Positions 11,500-23,100 of a DNA stretch of 64,000 nucleotides are shown here, in pieces; positions within the stretch are counted from its first letter, which is position 1, and each line of letters opens with the position of its first letter. The stretch spans positions 18,853,001 to 18,917,000 of the forward strand of contig OX419755.1 of NCBI GenBank assembly GCA_948567375.1, in the 5' to 3' direction. A program made the translations under genes and the position numbers. This stretch comes from Lunularia cruciata (Eukaryota; Streptophyta; Marchantiopsida; Lunulariales; Lunulariaceae). Below the pieces are notes generated by a model. The model made no database searches, was not told the DNA's origin, and saw only the letters and a list, made by a program, of their open reading frames with translations.

Positions 11500-12912
11500 T
11501 TCCCCATTATCATATTAGATTCCTGTCCTTATCCTTAATAGATTTCTCCCCAAAGCACTCTTTGTACTCCTATCTTCTATATTTAGGTGTGATGTACACA
11601 TAGCAAAATATGAAAATTTGTAAAATTTCCATAATTTGCTATGTGCTTGTTCTTTTTTTAATTAAAGAGATGATCTTTTCATGTTTATGAGAGCATTCTT
11701 TAGATCATTCATCTATCTTTATACATACAAAGGAACAAAGAACTTAGCTATGAATATTTGCAAGGTACAAAGAAAATGTTATGAGGAATTTAAGTATAAA
11801 AATCAGTTGGAGCCAGAGAAGAAAGGTACTAAGATTCTTTGCCCAAAAATTTCAAAGCCAAAGATCATATAACAATTTCAATGCCATCACAACCTAAGCA
11901 AAGAACTTATGGTGCACACATTTTTATAAAAATTTTCTTTATGTAATTTTACTCTCATTTCTAAAGATATAGTAGAGTAATTTCTTGCTTAGGAAAGAAA
12001 AATTCTTAGTTGAGTTCCTTTGGAGCTGTGTTTGTACTTGTCATAACACAAAGGGGCCAAGTACAAAGCTGAAGGACCTCTTAAGGAAGAATTTCAAATT
12101 AGATAATCCCAAATGTTGGTCGGAGGCAAAGAACTTAAGTCCAAGTACCTTCATATCCAATGATCTTGGAGTAAGAGACCTTTGGGCTAAAATGATATTT
12201 TCCCTTTGGTTTGTATATCATTGCACCCAAAGCACATACAAAAATTTGAACACACTACCACTTGGTTAAAGAACTATAGCTAAACAGATTTTGCATTCAA
12301 AGTGGAGTTTTGTATGTGTGGAAAAGTCCTACTTGCTAAAAGTTTTATTTGCATGTGTGGACACTAACTTACTCACCAACTACTCAAACACTTAAGATGA
12401 TCACTAAAGAATATGGTTAAAGTATCAAGTGCACATTTCAGTTTCACTTTTCACAAAGCAATTCATTCTCAAATTTGAGTGAGCCTAGAATTCCAAGTCT
12501 TAGCAAGCCTTTGTAGTTCTTATAGCCTCATAGTTCTTACCACCTTTGTAGTTATCTATCCTTTAATTTTAGACCAACCTAAATTTGAGAAGGAACACAA
12601 TGTTCATTTAAAAAAAGCAATGAGGAAGATCCCCAAAGCCATCCTTTGTAGTCAAAAGTAAACAAGTCTGCAATCCATTGTAGAAATGAGGTGATCTAGA
12701 TCAAGTATCTTGGCTTCTTGCTCTAGAATTGGAAGTTGAGTGACTTTGGAATGATCCATGAGATGAGGAGGAAGAAGGAGAGATTGATTGAAGTGTTGAG
12801 AGCAATCCCATGCAAATGGAGTGAAGAGGATTAGAGAAATGTGTTAAAACCAAATGACCACCAAGAGCAATGACGTTGATACAAAGTGTGCAAATAAGCC
12901 ACTGATCACAAA
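11500..12912 (+). other. Lys/Glu-rich relic, left part of an interrupted host region
   Basis: No recognised gene. Open frames such as 11681-11872 and 11985-12269 are rich in Lys, Glu and Asn and resemble no family I know. Base use is like 20105-25140. The nested insertion at 12913-20104 separates the two stretches, so they were probably once continuous. Confidence 0.35.
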
Positions 12913-13139
12913 TATAATAATATGGAGTTAGCAAAAGAGTTAGTAGAATCAACTACATATAGCCAAAAGAGGTAGAAGTAACATAACCTAAGAATGCTAA
13001 TAATATTCAAGAAGCATCTATGAAGCTTTGGATGAGAAGCTTCAAAGAACCTTCCAAGGAATGAGTAACTTGTATGCCAATTTGACAACTAGCTTAGCTT
13101 ACACTACAACTAAATGACTAACTTAGCTTGCACTCCAAT
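12913..13139 (+). mobile_element. Solo LTR, family A (+), left half
   Basis: Starts TATAATAATATGG, two transitions away from the TGTAACAATATGG start of other family A LTRs. It stops at ...GCACTCCAAT, and the missing right half resumes at 19932 with CCAAG. Outer flanks ACAAA (12908-12912) and ATAAA (20105-20109) match as a five-base target-site duplication with one change. This was therefore a complete solo LTR of about 400 bp before the - strand element at 13140-19931 landed in it. Confidence 0.65.
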
Positions 13140-13588
13140 AGTGAAAGACCAAGGAAAGAAAAAGGAGAATGGAATATCAAAATGAAAGTCATATTGGAAT
13201 CACCCAAGTGAGGGAAAATCCTAATGCCTAGCTTTAGCATGGATTGGGTATTTATAGGTAACTTGCGTAAAAGACTACCAAGGATCTTCCAAGGAGATTT
13301 CTTTAAGGAGCCACCTTACTAGGAGTGCATGCTAAACTAATCATTTATACATATTAAACTAGTTGTTATTGGCATACAAGTTACTCTACCCTTAGAAGGT
13401 TCCTAAAAGCTTCTCACCAAGAAGCTTCTTAGGTGGTCCTAAAATATTCTACACACAAGCTTCCTCAATGCTTTTGGAATATTCTTAGGCTAGTTTTCCT
13501 TCCTCTTACTACATTTAGCTTTACTTCTAACTCATTAGCTTATATTAACTTGTTTTCAAACTCAATATTATTATTACATATTATCACA
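13140..13588 (-). mobile_element. LTR, family A (-): 3' LTR of the nested gypsy element
   Basis: Read on the - strand it starts TGTGATAATATG at 13588. It carries the family A words AGAAGCTTCTTGGTGAGAAG, GTAACTTGTATGCC, TATTTATAGG? (rendered on the + strand as GGTATTTATAGG near 13248) and GCCTAGC, and ends near TCTTTCACT at 13140. It lies directly 3' of the - strand gag-pol pseudogene at 13589-18733, as a 3' LTR should. Confidence 0.7.
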
Positions 13589-15329
13589 CCACTAGTTTTT
13601 GATGTCTTTGTTGCCTTGGAATCTTCAAACTCCTAGATGGCCATTTTTTCATTGTGTAGATGAGAAAAAGACTCTTATGTGGCATTGTGAAGAGGAAACC
13701 TTACCAAAGGATCTTATATTCTATATGTTATTGGCGGCCATGTTGGATGTCACAACATGCAAGTGTACAATCAACTTCATATTTCTCATGTTCATTGACA
13801 TGGATGGAAGGAAGAGGGGGTTGGACATAAGTGGAAAGGATTGAATAAGAAAAAGGGTTTTAACTTTGAAACATGGAAGATAGGATGGATCTATATATGA
13901 CTAGGCAAGGTAAGTGGATAGGCTATAGGAGAAATGATTTGAGTAACATCAAATGGACCTATCCAATTTAGAGCAAGCTTAAAAAATTGATTATCCAATA
14001 GGAAAAGAAGGTAACTAAGAGAAAGCATGACCTTATCACCTAGTTGAAAGGTGAGATCATAATGATTTTGATAAACATATTGTTTTAACAATTTTGAGCA
14101 ACAAGAAGATGAGACTTGGCTTGTTGTAAGGATTCAGTTAATTTGGACAAGAAGGTGGAAGAATAAGGAATGTGAGATGGCGGGGGAGGAAGAAAGAAAT
14201 CTATAACAAGTGGTTATTGGCCAAAATTAAGAAAGAAGGGAGAGAACCCAATGCTTGCTTTCTTGGAATTATTGTAGGTAAACTCAGTAGCCGTAAGAAA
14301 AGCATCCTAACTCATATGATGAACAATAAAGGTACAAAGATAAAGGCACAAAACATATGTTCCAAGGTGTGATTTTCATGTTTGGTTTGCTTATTAATTG
14401 AGGGTGATCCATCATAGACAAAGCAAGCTTGGTGCCAAGTAGCTTGAAGAGTGCTTGCCAAAATTGACCTATGAATTGAGGTCATGGTCAGAGATGAGAA
14501 CCCTTGGCATTCTATGGTGCTTGAAAACAATATCAAAGTAGATCTTGGCTAGCATTTGAGTATCCATAATATTCATAATGGTTTCCAAATGAATCTGCTT
14601 GCTAAGCTTATCAACAAACACCACAATCATTATTTAGCCCTGATCCATTTTGGGCAAAGATGTGATGAGGTCAAAATTTACATGTTCCCATCAAGAAATT
14701 AGAATGAGATGTGGTTGAATTAGTTCACCCGGTTTCTTGTTGTTGATCTTGTTGTGTTTGCAACTCTCACAATATCAAATAAACTCTCAAACTTCTCATA
14801 TCATGTTTGACCACCACCACTAACTTTGGAGGGTACTCAAGGTTTTGTCCAAACCCAAATAACCAATAGTTGGTAAGTCATTAGGGTTCTTGAAGCCTCA
14901 TAAATTGGAGTTGATCTATAATTGGAACATAGTTCTAACAAAATATAATTGCCCCCCCCCCTTGAAGGAAAAAGTGTTGTACTCCTTTTCATGCACTAAA
15001 AAACACCTTTGCACCAACTAAAATAAAGAGTCTTGTTGTAACAAAATCTTGAACTCTATGTGTACCTTTAGGTTGGCTTACCCCATGGTGATTATTGCTA
15101 TTATAGGAGTTTCAAGAATAATGTTCAAATCAAGATGTCATGATAGGGCATTGGGAATGGCGTGAAACCTACTTGATTTATATTCAAGCTTGATGTCAAA
15201 AAATTGTAGTTGTTCTTCCCATTAATGATTTTGACTTTTTATGTGCACCAAATGTAAGGAATGCAACAAAGATTTATGATTGGTTTGCATGTTTTCTCAA
15301 GAGATAATATCTATATACCTTTGTGGTAT

Positions 15330-15826
15330 TGTAACAATATGGAGTATATTGACAAGCTATTCAAAAGCTATTAAAAAGTACCAAATAGGCCAAATTACCC
15401 AATAATTATAAGAATATTCTAGAAGCATCTAGGAAGCTACTTGGTACCTCCAAAGTATTGGGTAATGTGCATATCAAATGGTAACTTCTATGAGGAAGAA
15501 TCCCAAGTAGCTTAGCTTTCACACAAAGTACGTAGCTTCTAGAAGGAAACTTCTTGGAAATCTTCCCATCTAGCTTAGTTTGCACACCAAGTAGGTGGCT
15601 AATAGAAGGAAGTTTCTTGAGAAGCTTCTGATTAGCTTGGCTTGCACTCTAAGGAAGTGGCTTTAGGAAGCTTCTTGAGAAACTCCTCAAGAACCTTGTA
15701 TGATCCACTATAAATAGCAAAGTCTAAACTCATGCTAAGCATTTTGAGTTTCCCTCATTCAAGAGTCTCAATGTGATCTTTCATTTTGATCTTCCATTCT
15801 CTTATTTCTCTCTTTTGTTGTTTACA
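15330..15826 (+). mobile_element. Solo LTR, family A (+), inserted in the - strand pol
   Basis: Starts TGTAACAATATGG and ends TTGTTTACA. Flanks GGTAT (15325-15329) and AGTAT (15827-15831) are a five-base target-site duplication with one change. It splits the RNase H region: sequence before and after encodes adjacent parts of RNase H on the - strand. It contains the CACTATAAATAGC TATA box near 15708 and several GAAGCTTC-like words. Confidence 0.8.
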
Positions 15827-18300
15827 AGTATAAACTATTACCAATTGTTCTTGATCTTGGGAAAATTAATTCCTTTATACTCTTTTAGTTAGTGAGACAC
15901 AAAGGCAATGGGATGTAAGCCATGTGGAAATTCTTGTTGCAACATAGCTCCAATGGTAAAGTTCAAAGCATCAAAATCAACCACACAAGGTAGTTGAGGA
16001 TTGTCTGGTCAGAAGATGGGTTGTGAGGACACCATATGCTTGAATTTCTTGAATACTTCTTTGTGCTTTTTGGTCCATATAAAGCTTGTCCATGTAAATC
16101 TTTCCCAAGAGATTGGTCAATGGTGTAATATGAGCCACATAATAACCGCATGAGCCTAATAGTGGATTAATTGTCAGAAAAAAAACATGCAAATCCATTA
16201 AATGTTTAGACTCCATGGCATCTATATGTGTAGGCCAATTGGTAGTGGCCTTGATTTTCTCCTCTTCTATCCTGATCTCTTCCAATCAGACCTTATGACC
16301 CAAGAAGGTATCTTCCTTTTGCAAAAAGGTACACTTTGACTTCTTGTAGTAAAAAGTTCCATTAGTATAGTTTTCTTAGTATTCTTGTGCTTGATTCTAG
16401 TGTTCTACTTCCATATTACTTTAGATTAAAATATCCAAGAACTGATCCAAAAATTCATTCAACACCTAGTGTGTTGATCCATGAAAATTGTCAGAGCAGA
16501 AGGCAGCCCAAAAGGTAAAACTCTCAGCTCAGAATACCCGTACCTTGTGCAAAAGGAAGTCTTTTGCACATCCTTCCTATCAATGTCAATAGCCACTTCA
16601 AAGATCCACCTTGAAGAAGTATTTTGCTTTGCTTAATTGATCCAACAAGTCATCAAATTCAAGGCAAGGGTGAGCATTCTTCATAGTTTTTTTTATCAAG
16701 ACCATAATATTCAATATAGAAGCAAATTCTTCCATCCTTCTTTAGTAAAAATAGTACTAGTGCTTCCCAAGTAGATGTACCATATCAAATGAAATCCTTC
16801 TCCAACAACTTACCCAATGTTGTTCAAAGTTTATCTAATTCCTTTTGGTGAGAGCCAATAGATTGATCTGCTCATCAGAGTGCTACTTGGAAAAAGCTTG
16901 ATCTTGAAGAGCACACCACAATCAAAGTGTAATCCCTTTAGAAACAAACTCTTAAACTATCTTATCAACCATTAGATGATAGGGTTTTTGATCCTCATTA
17001 GATTTTCCTTGCATAATTAGCTTGATTCACACAATCAAAATAGGAATATCTTCCTCCTAAAGTTAGCTCTAGAATTGTCATACTAACAAACTTCCCATCT
17101 GAAAATTGACTATTCCTAAATTTCTTACTCAAAGGTACAAAATAACCTAATTGTTAATTCTTACCTTGATGTTGTACTTGAATTTGTTGTCATGCCTAAT
17201 CAAATTGAAGCTTATGATGTTCAATCCAAGGAAAATCTAGAATGACATTGTAGTGGATGGGAGTTACTACAACACTCATATGCTTTGGGTACTCCTATCT
17301 AACTTTGAATGTAACAAGATGTGAGGTATGGAATGCAAAACTATTTGTACCATCCACTATCATCAATTTATTGCCAAATACTAGCCTGATAGGAATGTAT
17401 AATTCCTTTGCTAATTGCATATGTATGTAATTCTCAAAACTCTCACAATCAACAAAAATCCTACAATCACGATTGGATATCAAACCTTGCAAGTGTATCA
17501 AACTTGCATAAGTTGAGCCTACAATCTTGTTGCAACAAATCAATTTCCCAATAAGTAGCTTGATAACTCTTGTCAGGATTATTTATGTCCTTAATCTTTA
17601 TGCTCCAAGCATTCCATTTGGGTAATGAGTCAAGGTCGTCTATTCCTAGTTAGACATTTGGCAATGCAATATCCGATTTGGTGAAAACAACCACCCTTTA
17701 GCACAATCTTTCTCTATTATAGTATCAAGTGGTCTCCATTAGATGACATCAATCTCCATTAGTGCCAGATCCTCCATTCGTGTCAAGTGTGTTTGTAGGT
17801 TTTGTGGTGGTCTAGGTTGAGATCAAGTTGTGGCAACCAAGGAATCAAAGTGGTCAACCAATAGTATGGTTTCTTATAAGTATTTGGGCTCTTGCATGGT
17901 CACTTCTAACTTGGTGCATGACTTCAAGCCCCTTACAAATCAATCTCAAGCTTCACCTTTTAGTATCCCTAGAACTCACATTATGGGGTTTTGGAACCAA
18001 GTGATATAGCTACTCACAAAACCAATTTATTTTCAATTCTGCCAATTTATCTCGTATGTTTCATATAGCATTCACCATTTGGAATCTCCTAATTATTGTT
18101 CTCTTGAATTCTTCCCATGTCAAGATTGCAGTAACAAACTAACATTAAGTTTTCTCCATCCAAAATTGCCACCATAGATTTATCACACCATCTAATTGGC
18201 TTGAAGTCAAGAGAATTTGTTTCCATTCATCTTGAAAATTTGTAGCTTCAAAATAATATTCTCAATCATATGCAAAATTCTCCATTGCACTTGGTGGATT

Positions 18301-18363
18301 CTTGCCTTTGAATACCTTTGAATACCTTTGAATACCTTTGATTCTTGCCTTTGAATACCTTTG
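18301..18363. repeat. Ten-base tandem repeat
   Basis: Units of AATACCTTTG repeated three to four times, then an interrupting ATTCTTGCC and another partial unit. It lies in the gag part of the - strand pseudogene, so it is a slippage expansion inside decayed coding sequence. Confidence 0.8.
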
Positions 18364-18721
18364 TTCTTGAAATGCTACTCTTGTACATGCTCTTGTTGTT
18401 AATGATCTCTCTCTTCAAACAATCAAGTAAGATACTCAATTTATAATTGCACAAAAATTAAAAAAATTTATTACCACCATGATAAATATTGTCCCAAATA
18501 ACCAACTTCTAATTATCTAAATTAATGCATAGATGCAACTTATCCATTTTTCCTTGTAAGTTATAATTGGAAAGATCAATGGTTTATTGAACAAGGTGAT
18601 TGAATTAAAAAAATTGCCTAAAGTATGAAATGATGCGTTTGTAGTACATGGATATGAAAATTACAATGATTTGAAAGGTAATAAATCTGGTAATCCATAG
18701 ATTTCATCCATCCCATTCCTT

Positions 18722-18733
18722 CTTTGATACCAA
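18722..18733 (-). promoter_or_regulatory. Primer-binding site (initiator tRNA-Met type)
   Basis: On the - strand TTGGTATCAAAG directly follows the LTR end TTTTATA. This matches the usual plant tRNA-Met primer site (TGGTATCAGAGC) with one change in the region read. It fixes the orientation of the element and the inner border of its 5' LTR. Confidence 0.75.
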
Positions 18734-18827
18734 TATAAAAGGAATATTGAAATAGAAATTGCATTGGAAATATTCAAGTGGAGGAAAATCAAAATGTCTA
18801 GCTTGAGAATGGCTTCAATATTTATAG

Positions 18828-19597
18828 TGTAATACCAAGAGCTACCCATATGATCTAGATTTAAAATTCAGTTTCGTAACATCTAGAATGATGTTATACA
18901 TGATAATCAAAATATATCAGATAAAAGTATCACCAAAAGAGTACTTTTACAAATAGAGTAGAAACCAAAATAGACTTGAGAACCTTAGAACCAATAGCTA
19001 GACATATGATTTAAAGGTGAGAATTGGTTTGGTAACATCTAGAAAGATGTTACACATGATGGACTAAATAGATCAGAAAGAGGTGTCACCAAAATGGGAC
19101 TTTTACTAATAGAGTAGGAACCGAAATATGCCTAAAATCTTTGAAGGTAATTTTGGATGCCTAAATGGATGAATTAGGCCTCAAAAATGTACAGATTCCC
19201 CCACCCAACCCCCCCCCCCCTCCTCCCCCTTTTGCCCCCAAATGGAGGATAGGTTGGCATTCCCTTCCCCTCCCCCTCCCCCTCCCCCTCCCCTTGGTTT
19301 GTCTTGTCGGGAGCTTTCCAACGGTACCTTACTTGATTTTGAGACTCCTACAGGAAGATTCCCTAAAAGATTCCCTTTGGTCAAAGCTTGTTTGACCAAC
19401 CAGAAAGGACCTAGACAGACATGTCACCCATCCAAGTAAGTAATCCAAGGGTGGAGCTTGCTGACATGTCACGTATCTGTGTGCCTAATCCTATGGTGGA
19501 GCTTCCTTGGAGGAGATCCTCTTTGTCTACATAATAAAGAGAAGGTGTTCCTTTGGTGCACCGAATGTTGAGTGTGTAATTGTCCTCAGGTATTATA
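18828..19597 (+). mobile_element. Solo LTR, family B (+)
   Basis: Starts TGTAATACC and ends GGTATTATA, near-perfect inverted ends. TATAG stands on both sides (18823-18827 and 19598-19602), a perfect five-base target-site duplication. The sequence matches, reverse-complemented, the LTR at 29015-29744. Within it two blocks of about 180 bases are tandem copies (18835-18990 and about 18995-19150), each with ACATCTAGAA-GATGTTA. It also holds C-rich tracts at 19207-19300. Confidence 0.82.
19207..19300. repeat. C-rich tracts, (CCCCCT)n-like
   Basis: C10-type run near 19210 followed by TCCTCCCCCT, then four to five CCCCCT units at 19267-19294. The strand complementary to these tracts is rich in G runs and could form G-quadruplexes. 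The other family B LTR (29015-29744) has only short C runs here, so the tracts expanded after the copies separated. Proline-rich and glycine-rich open frames over this tract are artefacts. Confidence 0.85.
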
Positions 19598-19931
19598 TAT
19601 AGGTAACCTAGGTATAAGATTCCCAAGGAGTTTCCAAGGAAGGTTCCTTCTATGAGCCACCTTACATGAAGTCCAAGCTAAGCTAGCCATTTACTTTGCG
19701 TACAAGCTTAGCTACCCATTAGCTTAGCATACAAGTTACTCTATCCTTGGAAGGATCCTAGAAGCTTCTCACTAAGAAGCTTCTTGGGTGGTTCTATAAT
19801 ATTCCACCCACAAGCTTTCTTGATATTTCTAAACCATTCTTAGGTTATTTCTACTTCCTTTTGCTACATTTAACTTAGGATACTAACTCATTATCTTTTA
19901 TTAATTTGTCTACTAACTCCATACTATTACA

Positions 19932-20104
19932 CCAAGAAAGGAGGCTTTAGGAAAGAAATTTGCTTAGAAGTTTCTTGAGGACCTTAAACCAAAGTAGCTT
20001 ATAATACCATGGCCAAGGCTCATGCTAGGCATTTGTAGTTTCTACTCATTTGAGAGTTCCACTCTTATCTTCCATTCTCTTATTTCTCTCCTTGGTCTTT
20101 TACA
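19932..20104 (+). mobile_element. Solo LTR, family A (+), right half
   Basis: Continues the LTR begun at 12913. CCAAGAAAGGAGGCTTTAGG follows on from ...GCACTCCAA at 13138, as in the intact copy near 31401. It carries the GCTCATGCTAGGCATTTG block and ends CTTTTACA at 20104, followed by ATAAA, the partner of ACAAA at 12908. Confidence 0.65.
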
Positions 20105-23100
20105 ATAAAAATCAAGGTGATCTTTGCAAATAAGCAATTGAAGAACAATGGATATAGGATAATTAGTTAAAAGGACCTAACCCACATAGCAATTTAGAAA
20201 AGCAGTTAAAAAGCAATTAAGAAGTTTTTAAGCCAAGAAGAGAAACCTATCTTACCAACAATAAAGCCATTTTCTTTGAGTAAATGTACCAAGGAGATCC
20301 TATCAACTAGGCAAACATGTTCTACTTCCAAGCAAGAATCTACATAGATACTACAAGGAAGAAAATGGAGCAAAATATTTAGCTTCATTTGTGATACATT
20401 TTTACATAATGCTAAATTTTAACAAGGAAGTAGTGCAAGAAGTTCCCAAGCAATTTCCATCTAGCAGTGTACTTTGTCTTGAAACCCAAAGCCAAATTGT
20501 TGATTAAGAAGAAAACTACATAGAAAACAAAAATTAAGAAGAAGTTGATTAAGAAGTAAAAAGAAGCATATGCCATTATGTAGTAACAAGAGAATTCATA
20601 TCAATAGAGAAAGAAGTGGCCACCACAAGGCAAAGAAGAAGAGGATGCCTCTAGCATAGTCTCCAAAACTAGTAAAAAGACAAAGAATAAATCCTCATAC
20701 TACCAATGTAACTTTGGAAGTAGAGGAAGGAAAACCCTTGGAAGAAGAAAAACTTCAAAGATGAGTACTAGGAAGAAGAAGAAGAAGAAGAAGAAGAAGG
20801 ATCCTTTACCTTGCAACATGATTCAAGGGAAGTCTATAGCATGATTCAAGGAAGGAGAGTAGTATGAAGATGCACAATCAACTCTTAAACCAAACCAAAG
20901 CTACAACTAAGATGAAACATCATACCAACCCAAAGTAACTCCAAGCCCTAACCAAGAATAAAGTTTCCTAGAAGAAGAAAAGTGGGAACCAAAGAAGCAC
21001 AACCAAAAGAAGAACTTCATCCCAAAGGACAACAAGAAGTTGGAGAAAAAAATCAAGAAGCAAACTATAGAGTAGAGATGGAGGAAAAAGGTGAAGAACC
21101 TTCAAGTGCAAAGCAAGCCATAGTAGGAGGAAAGGCAACCCAAGAACCCCAAGTGCAAATCAAGGGAGGAGCAAATTTCATAATACACTTGGTGGGATCA
21201 GCACTACAAATGATGGAGCTTCTTTGCCACAATACCAAGAGGTCTACCCCAAGGTAATGGGGTAGATCTCTTGGTCCAAAACCAAAGTCTAAAACCTACA
21301 CAAAGAAGAGGCAAAGAAATTAAATTCCCTTGTACAAGAGAATTTCAAAGTAAAAAGGCAAAATGTCTCCTTTGCAACAAAGTGCAACCAATCAGAAGAA
21401 AAAATCAAAAAGCTACAAGGGGAGTTAAAGGCACTTTTGACTCAAGAAAAAACAAATTTAGCTCAAGTACAAAGACCAACTAAAGGGTAGATATGAAGAG
21501 GTAGTGAGTATTCACGGAAAATTAGAGATTTCTAAGATTTGAGTTGTAAACTTGAGCTGCAGATCTATGAGTGCTGCAAGGAAGTTTCCACCCAGTTGGA
21601 GCACCTAGCCAATGAACTTAAGAAATAGAAAAACTATAAGGAGTTAGAAATATCCCAAAAATTAGAAGAAATGAAGGAAGAAGTGAAGAATGCAATACTA
21701 TGAGGAGGAGAAGTAAAAGTGACCCAATAGATAGAGGAGACTAGAGACCACTTTGTAGGTATGATAGAGAAAGTAGCACAAGGGAGGGTAACAAAGGTGA
21801 AACTCCACACACTTAAGTTGTAGGTCCAAAAGTTAGAACTAAAGACCTATGAACAAGAGAAGATGGACCAATTAGTTATTAGACTTAGGGATGTGGATAA
21901 AAAGTTTACCAAAATTTTTGATACCTATTCATTAGAGATAGCCAGGCATAAGGAGCTAATGGAGCTCCCCTTTGGGAATTTTAAAGGCAAAGGTAGTTCT
22001 TTGCAATAGAAACTTTAGGCCAAAAACTCTTCACTAAAATAAGGTCTTCTTATTCTTTGGAGAAGAAAGCAGTCCAAAGTCCTTTGTAGTTGTAGATGAT
22101 TTGGAGTAATAAGTCTAAAGGACACAATTTTGTAAGTTATCTTTAGGTAAGAATTGATACCTTCACTAACACAAGTAAAGAGCTTAATTAATTTATGAGC
22201 AAGTAGATAGGATAAAACAAAGAGAGGATTCTCAATTAATAGTGAGGAAGAAGCCAAGAACGTCTTTGTCTTTCCTCTACCATTGTATGCATTTGTCTTA
22301 GAGTAGGTAGAGTATAAGAAGCAATGGCCAAAGTATAAATATTCATTCATTCACTTAATCATAATGTAGCAAAAGTAACAAATCCTCTTCATCATTATTG
22401 CCTTAATTTCAATTATTTGTGGTTGTGTTTGTCAAAGTAGAGATGAGAAACTTAGGAATAGGAACATCAGTGCTTGAGCTTGGGTTTAAGGAAGCATTTT
22501 GTACCTGATTGAGGTGTTTGATCCTTGAAGTTCCAAAGGAGCAAAAAATTTACTGAAGGTTCAAAGATGAGTTAGAGCATTGAAAGTACCACAAGACAAG
22601 AGAAGCTCATATTTATTAAAAATGCAAAGAGACCTTTGGAGTTGTGCCTTCTATGAAGGTCAGTACATAGCATTTAGAGTTGATGATTTTTTAGTGAAGT
22701 GGTCAGGTTAAGTGAATCAACAACTTCAAGATTAATTTGGAAAGTACTTGTAGTGAAAGTGATTAGTTTAATTTTCTTTTTTTCTACAAGAGGTAACATT
22801 ACCTTCTTTTTGGATTGGTTCTTGCTAAAGAAACACAAAAAGCTACAAGATTGTGATACTTCTCTTCAGTTCTAGTCATTTCTAACTTGTATCCTTGAGT
22901 GAACAAACTACTAATTAGTATTATTTTACTTTTTAATTGATATTGGATTATCATAGAACTACCGGCAAGGACTATTGGCACCCGCAAAATAGTTCACATA
23001 TGAGGATAAACAACCATGCACCCCACTAAAGACCATTTGCCAATAAGTATTTGCTATAAATTGAGTTTTGGTAGAGTAATTTCACTTTCTAACAAAATTC

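Larger units (their letters stand above)
13589..18733 (-). pseudogene. Ty3/gypsy gag-pol pseudogene, - strand
   Basis: Degenerate gag-pol of a Ty3/gypsy retrotransposon, read right to left. Gag: WEEFKRTIIRRF and a Lys/Leu-rich block near 18040-18200, then a decayed zinc-finger region near 17680. Protease: RIFVDCESFENY and QLAKELYIPIRL in 17295-17543, where the usual D-S/T-G active site has become DCES. Reverse transcriptase: AIDIDRKDVQKTSF and LPFGLPSALTIFMD near 16480-16620, and GYYVAHITPLTNLL near 16130-16190. RNase H: 15830-15960 and 15140-15320, split by a solo LTR. Integrase: TKHENHTLEHMFCAFI near 14350-14400. C-terminal: QNHYDLTFQLGDKVML and WIGPFDV in 13891-14091. Many stops and frameshifts. 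The order gag-PR-RT-RH-IN fixes it as Ty3/gypsy rather than copia. Confidence 0.88.
18734..19931 (-). mobile_element. LTR, family A (-): 5' LTR of the gypsy element, split by an LTR of family B
   Basis: Two pieces, 18734-18827 and 19598-19931. Read on the - strand, the LTR starts TGTAATAGTATGGAG at 19931, carries AGAAGCTTCTTAGTGAGAAG and GTAACTTGTATGC, reaches its TATA region near 19600, and after the interruption ends CCTTTTATA at 18734, next to the primer-binding site. The interruption at 18828-19597 lies exactly in the TATA box, so this LTR would have lost its promoter. Right next to it, 19932 resumes the older solo LTR that this element entered. Confidence 0.75.

Noticed and set aside
18301-18363. 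CRISPR-like or regulatory repeat array
   Set aside because: A simple ten-base slippage repeat without spacers, within a decayed gag region of a plant genome.
19165-19439. Proline-rich (+) and glycine-rich (-) open frames
   Set aside because: Translation of CCCCCT and GGGGGA tracts inside a solo LTR.
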